Assembly: GCA_012932865.1 (NCBI GenBank)
Contig: SAXG01000019.1
Span: 744,001 to 808,000 of the forward strand
Source: Amylostereum areolatum
Taxonomy: Eukaryota; Basidiomycota; Agaricomycetes; Russulales; Stereaceae
DNA: 64,000 bases
Reading direction: 5' to 3'
Shown: positions 31,542 to 39,993 of the stretch, in pieces
Layout: each line of letters starts with the position of its first letter
How positions within the stretch are numbered: position 1 is the first letter of the stretch
Position numbers and translations under genes: made by a program
Notes under the pieces: generated by a model
Told to the model about the DNA's origin: nothing
What the model saw: only the letters and a program-made list of their open reading frames with translations
Databases searched by the model: none

Positions 31542-34500
31542 TTACCCCCCCCTTTAAGACGCGCTTTCGCCTGGAGCGCAATGTCATCTGCAAGGGTAGA
31601 TGCGAGGAAATCGTCAAAGGAGATGCCGAGGGAACGCACAGGGCGGGGCGCATTTGGATGGCGTTTGTGGAAGGCGTCAATCATGTCGGTGACTTTTGAG
31701 AGCGAGGAGCGAGGGAGCCAGGTATTCTCGGAGTCAGGATAGCCTGCCCACTTGACGAGGTATTGTATGCCTTTCTTGTTGCGGGTCGGCTTCGAGTCGA
31801 TGATGTCTTCAACGTCATATTCTTCCTCGTCATCAACAAGGTCAGGCGGCGGTTGTTCATAGTTTGGACCATGTGCCGTTGTCTCTTTGTACGCGGTGAG
31901 CAGCGAAGCATGGAAGACTGGGTGGATTCTCCACGTCTTTGGCAGCTTCAGGCGGTAGTTCACTGGGCTAATGACGTCAACGATCTCGAAGGGTCCAAAT
32001 CGTTTGGCAGCAAGCTTAGCTTTTGGCCTCGTCGTCTTCAGGTTTTTGCCTTCGAGCCAGACCTTGTCTCCGACGGCGAACAGTGTCAATTTGCTGATCG
32101 TGTCACCATTGTAGTGCTTCATTAAGTCGGATGCGAGGGCAAGGCTGGCCTTAATCTCCTGTCGGACTTCTTCAAGTTGACGGAGGCGTTCTTCAACTGC
32201 AGGGACCTTTGAGGACGGGTTTACGGATGGGTACATCTTGGGGAGGAAGCCGTAGAGGACTTCAAAGGGGGCCTTTCCAGTAGCTGCATGGGTGCGGGAG
32301 TTGTGAGAAAACTCGAAGAAGGGCAGCCACTTCACCCAGTCATCTTGACGGTAGTTGCAGAATACTCGCAGGAACTGCTCAAGGTTCTGGTTCTCGCGTT
32401 CGGTTTGGCCGTCTGTCTGTGGGTGATACGCTGTGCTGAGGGCGGACTTGATCCCGAGCTTCTCGTTGAGTGTACGCATCACCTGTCCAGCAAATTGGGG
32501 TCCACGATCCGAGATGATCTTGTCCGCCAAGCCGTAATGTCGGTATACCTTATCGAAGAGAATGTCGGCCGTGCCATCGCTGGTGATCTTCGTTGTACAT
32601 GGGGTGGTAACCACCATCTTGGTGAGGCGATCAACCACGACATTGACGGCATTATAGCCTTCGCAGTCAGGGAGCTCGACAATGAAGTCGGTAGAGATGA
32701 CGCCAAATGGTCGGTCGGGTACTTCGTTCGGGATCATGTCGACGTGGGGTCGGCTGCTCTGTGTCTTTGTCGACTGGCAGGTTGCGCATCCTGCTACGAA
32801 GTCGCGGACGAAGACAGATATGCCAGGCCACCAATATTCACGACTCACAAGTTCGTAAGTCTTGAAGCGACCAGGGTGTCCAGCCAGGGGCGATTCATGG
32901 TACATTTTGACAATGTCGCGTCGCAACTCGTCGTCTGCAGGGACATATACCTTTCCTCTAAACAGGACCAGGCCTTCTTCATAGTTCCACTCTTGAAGGT
33001 TCTTGACGAGTGTACGTGGTCCATTCCGTAAGATGGCATCCAGAGCTTGAACGACCTCGATGTCCTTGGTCTTGCAGTCGCGGATACGTCGTCGGAGTTC
33101 GACATCGCCGAGGGAGGTTACTGCTCCTGGCCTTGTTGCACGTATCTGGAAGTACTTGGGGTCGAGCAAGATATGCTCCTTGTTGTCATTCTCAATGCCC
33201 TGCTTGTGATCGGGTTGTCGGGACATTGGGTCTGGGCGATGGGATACTCCTGGTTTGTGAACGAGCGCGAAGTCAAATCGAGTGAGGAATAGAGCCCAAC
33301 GTGCCTGTCGGCAGCTCAGCTTCTGTGCCGTCTTGAAGTGCTCCAGGTTCTTGTGGTCTGTCCAGATTTCGACGGTGTCGGGGGCGCCTTCGAGGTAGTG
33401 GCACCAGGCTTTGAGCGCACGGATGATCGCGAGTAGCTCCTTGTCGTAGATGTCGTAGTTGCGTTCTGGTTCTGATAGGGCCTTGGACAGATACACCACT
33501 GGATGCCAGTGACCGTCGTCACCTTTCTGCGAGAGTATACCTCCAGTAGCAAAGTCCGAGGCGTCAACTTCGACGAGGTAGGGTTTCCTTGGATCAGGCA
33601 TAACTAAGACAGGGGAGGAGGTGAACGCAGCTTTAAGTGCGTTAAACGCCGTCTGGCATTCCGTCGACCAATTCCATGTGCAGTCCTTCTTTGTCAGGTC
33701 GAACAGAGGTCGTGCGATCTTGGAGAAATCCTTGATGAAGCGTCGGTAGAAGTTGCCAAAGCCGAGGAAGGATTGCACATCTTTGACCGTCCGGGGTGTC
33801 GGCCAGTCCTGGATACCAGCTACCTTGACGGGGTCCATGGCGATCTTGTCGTGCGAGATAATGAGTCCGAGGTATTCAACGGAGTCCTGCTCGAAGACAC
33901 ATTTCTCTGGCTTAAGGAACAGGTCATTGTCTTGTAGGCGTTGGAGAACCTGTCGCACTATGGCACGATGTTCCTCCATAGTTCGAGTGAATACGAGGAT
34001 GTCGTCCATGTAGATGATGACTTTGCCCGAGTCGATAAGGTCCTTGAAAAGTTCGTTCATCATTGCCTGGAACGTCGCGGGGGAGTTCATAAGGCCGAAG
34101 AACATCACCGTAGGTTCAAAGAGGCCACAATTCGTCTTGAACGCAGCCTTCCACTCGTCGCCTTCCTTGATGCGGACGTTGTTGTACCCCCAGCGGACGT
34201 CCATCTTGGAGAAGATCTTTGCACCTTTGAGGCGGTCGACAATTTCTGAGATCAGCGGCAAGGGATACTCGTTCTTGATGGTACCCTTGTTTAGCTCTCG
34301 ATAGTCCTGTACAGGCCGCAGCTTCCCATCCTTCTTTTTGACGAAAAAGAACGGACTTGCCTGCGGCGACTTCGATGGGCGAATGTAGCCCTTCTTCAGG
34401 TGGTCGTCGAGGAAGGTATCGAGCTCGATCTGCTCGGAGGGGGAGAGCGGATAGATCTTGCACGGCTTGGGTTCGAAGCCGTCCTTCATGTCGATGGCAT

Positions 34501-35572
34501 GATCCCATGGTCGTCGGTCGGGTAGTCGTTCAGAGGTTTTCTTGTCGAATACGGGTGCAAAGTCGCGGTATGGAGGGGGAACCAAGTCTTCAAAGGTTTG
34601 CGGACGTGCATTTTCCTTTGAGTGCTCTGCAAGCTCTTGCGCCTTGGTGAAGCCCGCTCGGATTGGTACTGCCTCCGGGTTAGGGCCGTCAACTTCAGGA
34701 AGAATCCCAGCACGACGCAGGCCATTGATCTCCCAGTCTCGGAAGACTCTGGGTCGTTCGTCGTCGTCTTCAGTGAAAAGGCGGGCAGGTAGAGGTGAGA
34801 GATGGGATGTGCGGATACGAACACCTTTGACCCTGCGCGCGGGGATGACATATGTAGGGATCGGGGCCCAGGAGACATACACTGGTTCTGGGAAGGGGTC
34901 GTCCGGGACTAGAGGTGCCTTAGGGGCCGCATCAGCTCGAACCTTTCGCTGTGATCGAGTCGACAATGGTGTTCGCGGCTTTGTTGCAAGGTTTGTCACG
35001 GTCGGTTCGGAGAGGGTGCAGGAGGGAGGGCAGCGGAGCATGTCAACACGATCTTGCTGCCAGTCTATGGTGGGGTTATGCTCATCGAGCCAGTCTGTTC
35101 CAAGGATCATATCGTGATCACCGATGTCGGTGATGAAGAACTCAGCTTCTTCCTCATGGTATGCCTTTGAGTCTTGCGAGTATATCCGGATTCGCTGGGT
35201 CGTCGTGTCACGTACCCAGCCCATGATGTTCTCGGTGCCATCCACGTTACGCACGGGGAACGGGTTTTCTAGTTTTCTCGTGGTCAGCTTCTTGCGTTCA
35301 GCAAAGCTTCGATTGATGATGATTCCTTCTGCACCGCTGTCAAGCAGTGCATCTGCGTCGATTTGTCGGCCTGTCGCTCGTCCAATCATCTTGACTCTGA
35401 GCGTTATCGAGGGTGTTTGCCTGTTCTTCGTGACAGTAGAGAGGTGCACACACGATGGATACGATTGCTCACATGAGGTCATAGATGATAATACAGAAAA
35501 GCGATTGTAAGATGCCGATGATACAAGTCCTTTGCCTCCGCCAGACGACGCGACTGGGGGGCGTTTCAAAAA
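31232..35572 (-). CDS. Element N Pol (PR-RT-RNaseH-IN-chromodomain)
   Basis: Expressed by -1 shift at TTTTTGA (35572-35566). Order: protease with ALLDSGAEGI (about 35335-35355); long linker; RT with RPVQDYRELN and YMDD (about 34005-34016); RNase H ([34 protein letters not shown]); integrase zinc domain (YHESPLAGHPGRFK, CATCQSTK); core with D in STDFIVELP, D in SDRGPQF, E in GQTEREN; a GPF module; chromodomain with LVKWAGYPDSENTW (about 31720-31760). The frame does not stop at the polypurine tract: it reads through it and about 310 nt of 3' LTR to 31232, so the last about 100 residues would be LTR-encoded. All catalytic residues I can identify are present. Confidence 0.93.
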   Translation of the reverse strand, partial: FLKRPPVASSGGGKGLVSSASYNRFSVLSSMTSCEQSYPSCVHLSTVTKNRQTPSITLRVKMIGRATGRQIDADALLDSGAEGIIINRSFAERKKLTTRKLENPFPVRNVDGTENIMGWVRDTTTQRIRIYSQDSKAYHEEEAEFFITDIGDHDMILGTDWLDEHNPTIDWQQDRVDMLRCPPSCTLSEPTVTNLATKPRTPLSTRSQRKVRADAAPKAPLVPDDPFPEPVYVSWAPIPTYVIPARRVKGVRIRTSHLSPLPARLFTEDDDERPRVFRDWEINGLRRAGILPEVDGPNPEAVPIRAGFTKAQELAEHSKENARPQTFEDLVPPPYRDFAPVFDKKTSERLPDRRPWDHAIDMKDGFEPKPCKIYPLSPSEQIELDTFLDDHLKKGYIRPSKSPQASPFFFVKKKDGKLRPVQDYRELNKGTIKNEYPLPLISEIVDRLKGAKIFSKMDVRWGYNNVRIKEGDEWKAAFKTNCGLFEPTVMFFGLMNSPATFQAMMNELFKDLIDSGKVIIYMDDILVFTRTMEEHRAIVRQVLQRLQDNDLFLKPEKCVFEQDSVEYLGLIISHDKIAMDPVKVAGIQDWPTPRTVKDVQSFLGFGNFYRRFIKDFSKIARPLFDLTKKDCTWNWSTECQTAFNALKAAFTSSPVLVMPDPRKPYLVEVDASDFATGGILSQKGDDGHWHPVVYLSKALSEPERNYDIYDKELLAIIRALKAWCHYLEGAPDTVEIWTDHKNLEHFKTAQKLSCRQARWALFLTRFDFALVHKPGVSHRPDPMSRQPDHKQGIENDNKEHILLDPKYFQIRATRPGAVTSLGDVELRRRIRDCKTKDIEVVQALDAILRNGPRTLVKNLQEWNYEEGLVLFRGKVYVPADDELRRDIVKMYHESPLAGHPGRFKTYELVSREYWWPGISVFVRDFVAGCATCQSTKTQSSRPHVDMIPNEVPDRPFGVISTDFIVELPDCEGYNAVNVVVDRLTKMVVTTPCTTKITSDGTADILFDKVYRHYGLADKIISDRGPQFAGQVMRTLNEKLGIKSALSTAYHPQTDGQTERENQNLEQFLRVFCNYRQDDWVKWLPFFEFSHNSRTHAATGKAPFEVLYGFLPKMYPSVNPSSKVPAVEERLRQLEEVRQEIKASLALASDLMKHYNGDTISKLTLFAVGDKVWLEGKNLKTTRPKAKLAAKRFGPFEIVDVISPVNYRLKLPKTWRIHPVFHASLLTAYKETTAHGPNYEQPPPDLVDDEEEYDVEDIIDSKPTRNKKGIQYLVKWAGYPDSENTWLPRSSLSKVTDMIDAFHKRHPNAPRPVRSLGISFDDFLASTLADDIALQAKARLKGGGNVTDRSISLFVCRPRTRDASRHMTFPCITCFNDVIARTSERGSASLSMTSLLRTFVLRPMTPFLLFPPLAPLSHRIAPSFPLVYKDSVSLPFSLDCPSRHTVL
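31542..31555 (-). other. Polypurine tract of element N
   Basis: The minus strand reads AAAGGGGGGGGTAA immediately before the 3' LTR, the expected plus-strand primer site for reverse transcription. Confidence 0.7.
35566..35572 (-). promoter_or_regulatory. Gag/pol -1 frameshift site TTTTTGA (N)
   Basis: Gag ends GAT TTT TGA and pol continues in the -1 frame from TTG; no ATG lies in pol for about 30 codons, so reinitiation is unlikely. Same heptamer as in E, C and D. Confidence 0.65.
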
Positions 35573-36591
35573 TCCTGCGACTCCAGGATATCCTTCAACA
35601 GTGCCACTGCCTGTTCCTTACCTTCCACGTCCAGATCCTTCAGCTGGCGGGTGATTGCCGCGATGGTTTTGGACGGGTCGGGAGCTGCTTTCGCAGTGGA
35701 CCGAGCCGTGTTCGTCGGCAGGGGAGGGGCCTTGGACCCAGTCTCTACTGCGCCCACTCGTCGCGCGCTCGAATCGCGGTTGGGGCAGTCGCGAGAGACG
35801 TGACCGGCTTGTCGACACATGAAGCACTTGCCTTCGCGCATCATCTTTGCGCGCTCGTCGTCCGTCAGCTTTGCAGGGCGGGTCGAGGTGTTGGTGAAGG
35901 CGCCAACTCGGCGCAACGAGGAGTCGTTGGTCGAACCGTTCGAGGTGAGCGCGACAGCCCCCTTGGACTGACTGCTCTTCCTCTCCGGGTTCTCCTCGAG
36001 CCACTGGTGGTTGATGCGGCGGGCGCGCTCCTTCCACTCCGCGAGCTTGGTGGGGAACGGGTACGACCGGGCCACCTGCTTGCCGAGGTCACGCTGAAGT
36101 CCCTTCTTGAAAAAGTGGATTAGCGCCTCGTCGTCATACGCTGACATGGTTGCCAGCATCTCAAACTCGGTGATAAAGTCAGTGACGTCCCGGGTGGTCA
36201 TTGCGAGCTCGTTGATCTTACGCTGAGCCTCTATCTTCGGATCGACGGGCACGAAGTCTTTGCCAAACCTCTCGAAGAGCTCTTTGTAGGAGCTATAGTG
36301 GAGTGTTGGGGGCGTGGGGTCGAGGGTGTCGGCGTCTTCCTTCTCGTCTTCGTTGGCGAAGAGTTCCATGCGGCGATGCGTGGCCCAGGCTTTCGCCGTG
36401 TCGTCCTCCATCAGGCTGAGGAGGAGCATCATCTTGGCGTCATCTGTGGCATAAACATCTTTGTTAACGCGCAGGAACATGCGGAGCTCGAGGGAGAACC
36501 GGAGGGTGTCGCGTCTATCGCCTTTGAATGGCTTTGGCTTGGGGCCGATCTCCCGCTTGGAGACGGCAGGTCTGGATTCGGCATCGGACAT
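35566..36591 (-). CDS. Element N Gag (341 aa)
   Basis: ATG at 36591 (MSDAESRPAVSKREIGPKPK) is the first ATG of the predicted mRNA. The retrotransposon Gag core lies at residues about 25-200 (FSLELRMFLRVNKD, KAWATHRRMELF, MTTRDVTDFITEFEMLA, HFFKKGLQRDLGKQV). One zinc knuckle, CFMCRQAGHVSRDC, sits at about residues 255-268. It ends LESQDF-stop. It forms the particle and binds RNA. The same frame is open for 197 codons upstream, to a TAG at 37185-37183, without any Met. Confidence 0.92.
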   Translation of the reverse strand: MSDAESRPAVSKREIGPKPKPFKGDRRDTLRFSLELRMFLRVNKDVYATDDAKMMLLLSLMEDDTAKAWATHRRMELFANEDEKEDADTLDPTPPTLHYSSYKELFERFGKDFVPVDPKIEAQRKINELAMTTRDVTDFITEFEMLATMSAYDDEALIHFFKKGLQRDLGKQVARSYPFPTKLAEWKERARRINHQWLEENPERKSSQSKGAVALTSNGSTNDSSLRRVGAFTNTSTRPAKLTDDERAKMMREGKCFMCRQAGHVSRDCPNRDSSARRVGAVETGSKAPPLPTNTARSTAKAAPDPSKTIAAITRQLKDLDVEGKEQAVALLKDILESQDF

Positions 36592-37182
36592 CTTGTCGAA
36601 GGGGAGGGGGATGGTGAGGGATTGGGCGAGTTCTTGATCAAGGCGGCGTAGGGTTTCTCGTCGGCGTTCTTCTGCTTCTTCAACTTCGTCCTCGACTTGT
36701 TTTGCGACAAGGAAGTCAGCGGGGGTGAGGAATTGCTGGTTATGATGCCACGACCAGTGATCTTGGACGGGACTGAATGAAGTGGGCTGCCACTCAACTA
36801 CTGATCGTCCTGGGGTTCCGTTCTTGTTCCGTCTATAGGCGTACCACTTCCCAGTTGTGTCGTTGTGGTTGATCCCTTCTGGGACTTCGATTACAGTACG
36901 TCGACGGGGTGGGGGCGAGTTGGTCGGAGGGGGGTTCAGGAAGTGCTGTAGAACGTCCGCAGCGGTGGCAAAATCCGATTCTTCGACGTAGGGTTGTTCG
37001 TCGCGGTCGTCGAAGTACCAGTCTCGACGTTGCCGGTTTGGTTCGTCGTGCAGCCAACGTACGGATTCCTTAGTCTGCTGCGAGGTGAGGATATAGTATT
37101 CTTCGGGACAGTAGTCTCGAAAAACGCCTGGGGGGAGGTTCGGAGTGGGGGGACGAGGGGCTGTGGAGGACGTGATGATGGT
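36592..37182 (-). CDS. Element N: Met-free frame between TAG and Gag ATG
   Basis: Exactly 197 sense codons in the Gag frame follow the TAG and lead into the Gag ATG. The translation looks like protein, with FRDYCPEEYYILTSQQTKES, a KWYAYRRNKNGTPGRSVVEW block, and charged heptad-like helix VEDEVEEAEERRRETLRR. The blocks recur in element C (40690-41200 and 45760-46270), there scattered among frames by indels. No ATG occurs in any minus-strand frame. It could be an N-terminal extension of Gag started at a non-AUG codon or by read-through, or a leader under both coding and AUG-avoidance constraint. Confidence 0.55.
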
Positions 37183-37797
37183 CTAGAAGAAGTCCGCCGC
37201 GATGGGGCGACGGCCGAGGAGTTTCTTGGTGAGGTAGCCGGCTTTTACTGCCTGGCGGATCTTATGTTCGTGGTGGCGGCGACGAAGGGTCTTACCCTTG
37301 ATGGTGGGACGGAGGACTGGTGGTGGGGTGGATTCGGGGGTCCGGCGGTTAAACTGGGAGACGGAGGTGAAACTAGTTTGGAGGATCGGGTTGGGGGCGT
37401 CCTGGATGAGGTATGTGTGGTAGGTGGGGGCGTGGAGGGTGAATTCAAGGCGTTCGAGATCTACGTTGATGCACGTAGTGATCCGGACGTATAGGGCGAG
37501 GACGACAGTACCGTGATCCTTGTGCCACCTCCACTCGAAGATGCGGAAGTTGAGGCCGTGCGCGGTCCAGGGATCTTTCTTGCAGAGGTTCTGTACGGGG
37601 ACGAGGCAGTTGACGGTGACGGCGTCGGACCAAGGGTAGGGGAGTGGTGCGTCGTCGCGGGGGGTGATCGGCTTTCCGTTGAACGGGAGGAAGACCGGTG
37701 CGTTCGGGAGGTCCGTGGTGGGAGTTTTTAACGTCGTAGAGACGGCAGAGGTAGATGGAGAGAGGGGTGCGAGGTAGGCGTAGGGGTAGACTGTCCA
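37183..37797 (-). CDS. Element N: Met-free upstream frame ending in conserved TAG
   Basis: The frame enters from the LTR (…LINCVSDTW), continues with TVYPYAYLAPLS and about 200 codons to RRPIAADFF and TAG (37185-37183), in frame with Gag. It has no Met codon. The homologues in A (106-697) and C (39996-40647) share the block WRW---HG, a Pro-rich STPPPVLRP segment, RH--HKIRQA-KA-YL and the exact end before TAG. Conservation between copies that differ at many bases argues for coding. No ATG start is available; a start from CTG or similar, or an upstream exon, is required. No known domain. Confidence 0.55.
   Translation of the reverse strand, partial: WTVYPYAYLAPLSPSTSAVSTTLKTPTTDLPNAPVFLPFNGKPITPRDDAPLPYPWSDAVTVNCLVPVQNLCKKDPWTAHGLNFRIFEWRWHKDHGTVVLALYVRITTCINVDLERLEFTLHAPTYHTYLIQDAPNPILQTSFTSVSQFNRRTPESTPPPVLRPTIKGKTLRRRHHEHKIRQAVKAGYLTKKLLGRRPIAADFF
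37784..37797 (-). other. Candidate primer-binding site of element N
   Basis: Two bases after the 5' LTR the minus strand reads TGGACAGTCTACCC, starting with the TGG expected opposite a tRNA CCA end; also present in C at 39996-40009. The tRNA is not identified. Confidence 0.35.
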
Positions 37798-37799
37798 GG

Positions 37800-38219
37800 T
37801 GTCAGAAACGCAGTTTATGAGACCGATGAACCGCCTAAGTCGCGACGATGGGAGGAGCGAGAAGAGAATAGATTCGAGAGTGCCGGGGTCTAGGGTAGTG
37901 CAACGTGCGCTACAGTACCGTATGACGAGATGGACAGTCTAGGGAGAAGGGAAGAGAAACACTGTCCTTATATACAAGTGGGTACGATGGTGCGATGCGA
38001 TGCAATAGTGGTGCGAGCGGGGGGAACAATAAGAAAGGAGTCATGGGGTGGAGGACGAAGGTCCGGAGCGATGATGTCATAGATAAGGATGCGGAACCCC
38101 GCTCGGAAGTCCGGGCAATGACGTCGTTGAAGCATGTGATGCAAGGGAAAGTCATGTGCCGTGACGCGTCGCGTGTACGAGGTCTGCAAACGAAGAGAGA
38201 AATGGAGCGATCCGTGACA
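37800..38219 (-). repeat. Element N 5' LTR
   Basis: 420 bp with the same ends as the 3' LTR. TATATAAG on the minus strand (37974-37967) would start transcription around 37940. From there to 36592 no ATG occurs on the transcript. Confidence 0.95.
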
Positions 38220-38642
38220 CCTACTTCTTCCTCCATCGCTGCGGACTGGTATTGGGCGTTCAACCTCCGCCTCGGCACCCTCATCGCCCCTCCCTCTCTC
38301 GTCGCCAAGAACATTGCTCGCATCGTGGACGCCCACCTTCCTGCCATGCTGCACCATGTTGTAGGGCATGAAGGTTACTCCGTCTTTGTATTCCCCGAGT
38401 GGGGAAACCTGACGCCCATGCTGACAGAGGAGCCCTGGGGGCCGCTTAGCGACGTGGTGGAGTATCTGGCCCACGCGCGCCATGCCATCTATCCGTTCTC
38501 CTACTCAGCAGTAGAGCAGTCGCTCTACAAGCTGATCGCGGAGGCGCGCGAGGTGTCGGCTTACCAGATCTCGCACGAGGTGCAGGAAAGGGCCGCAGCC
38601 ATAGAGAAATGGCGGAGTGAAGGGTTATACTTACGCCAGTAA
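38220..38642 (+). pseudogene. Second copy of the LTR gene, 3' part
   Basis: Continuation of the frame at 30409-31121 beyond element N; identical by eye to the corresponding part of 14295-15425. Confidence 0.85.
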
Positions 38643-39623
38643 GTGAGAGCAGCTAGGCTAGTGGGAAGACCGCCGTCTTCCTGCTGTTACCTGCATGTTC
38701 TCCACTTCACTTTTTCTATTGCCCTCCACGTTGTCACAGGTTATCTCGTATCGCCCCGTCGGAATGACCCGTTACCTTTGTCCTACCTATGCCGCTTGTC
38801 TCCTGTTCCCCACGTTGCTTACCATTGTCTTCCCGTCTGATATCCCTTGGTCTCCGCTATCGCTACTATCACCACCCCCCGTCTCCATGTCATGTTCCTA
38901 AACGCCCGCCTGTACGTATACCTGCATGATGATTGTTGATCCCCCTCTTTACCTGTTATCTCTACCTATTCTATCCAGAGCTACAGCAATCCGTCCCTCA
39001 AGTCCTCCTAGCCCAAAGTGACACAGTCGTGCTGACTGTGCGCTCAGTCATCCGATCAATGCACAGTCAAGTGACTGTGCACTCAGTCATCCATGACAGA
39101 ATGCACAGTCACTAGACAGAATGCACAGTTCATTAACTATGCGCACAGTCCATTGCACAGTCGATCCAACGCATGAACAAACAAAGGGCAAAGAGGTATT
39201 TAAGGAGAGCTGAGTGGAAGAGAAAAGGGGGAGACTGCCACCGAGACAGACCCCACACGCACGCCCTACTGTAAAGCTTACTGTAGCTTACTCTAGAAAC
39301 CCCAGCCCACTGTTCTCATACACCTTGCAGCTACTTACTGTAGTACCTACTCCGTGTCACGAATAAACGCATAACCCCCAACGCTTCTCTCATAAGTTTC
39401 GTTTAGACCACCCAGAGCGGTGTCTAGCGTTGCTCCTCCTACCTCCCCCCCCCTCACACACACCCCTGAAGGCGTAGTACTCAGGCTTCTGACGTTGTGC
39501 GAGCAACCACGAACCTTGTAGACACTTACAACAACCTCACTCGAACACCTAGGAAAATCCGGGAAAGAGGAAAACCCGATTGACTTAGTTTCGAAAAGAC
39601 CTTAACCCCCTTTTCGCTTGACA
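38220..39623 (+). repeat. Element G 3' LTR, right portion
   Basis: Starts with the second CCTAC and matches 15008-16407. It contains the last third of the LTR gene (to TAA 38640-38642), the GCACAGTC cluster, TATTTAAG and AATAAA. It ends CTTGACA at 39623, followed by ACGC. Confidence 0.93.
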
Positions 39624-39993
39624 ACGCGTCACGGCACATGACTTTCCCTTGCATCACATGCTTCAACGACGTCATTGCCCGGACTTCCGAGCGGGGTTCC
39701 GCATCCTTATCTATGACATCATTGCTCCGGACCTTCGTCCTCCGCCCCATGACTCCTTTCTTATTGTTCCCCCCGCTCGCACCACTATCACATCGCATCG
39801 CACCATCGTTCCCACTTGTATATAAGGACAGTGTTTCTCTTCCCTTTTCCCTAGACTGTCCATCTCGTCGTACGGTACTGTAGCGCACGTTGCACTACCC
39901 TAGACCCCGGCACTCTCGAATCTATTTTCTTCTCGCTCCTCCCATTGTCGCGACTTAGGTGGTTCATCGATCTCATAAACTGCGTTTCTGACA
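39624..39993 (+). repeat. Element C 5' LTR, remaining part
   Basis: After the duplicated ACGC (39624-39627) the LTR resumes with GTCACGGCACATG and ends CTGACA at 39993; with 13906-13959 it is 420 bp, the exact length of N's LTRs. TATATAAG lies at 39819-39826. Confidence 0.9.

Larger units (their letters stand above)
31122..38219 (-). mobile_element. Element N: intact-looking Ty3/Gypsy chromovirus
   Basis: 7,098 bp with 420-bp LTRs at both ends and the perfect target duplication CCTAC (31117-31121, 38220-38224). Minus-strand order: LTR, leader with Met-free frames, gag (36591-35566), -1 pol (35572 on), polypurine tract, LTR. Gag and pol are uninterrupted and catalytic residues are present, so it may be autonomous. 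The LTRs differ at 8 positions by eye. Confidence 0.95.
13960..39623 (+). mobile_element. Element G: giant LTR retrotransposon with a gene in its LTR
   Basis: Ends: TGTCACGG at 13960 and CGCTTGACA at 39623, flanked by ACGC on both sides (13956-13959, 39624-39627). The two LTRs are 2448 bp (13960-16407) and 2447 bp (30074-31121 plus 38225-39623), with only about 8 differences by eye. After removing the small LTR element (23279-24540) and element N (31122-38219), each with one target copy, G is about 17.3 kb. Order: LTR with its own ORF, PBS, Gag-protease frame of about 2,700 codons, separate pol with one frameshift, LTR. The pol resembles a lineage of large gypsy elements that I recall from Agaricomycetes. 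Confidence 0.9.

Noticed and set aside
32288..33031. 247-codon plus-strand frame
   Set aside because: Antisense shadow of N's integrase; the minus-strand frame has all catalytic motifs.
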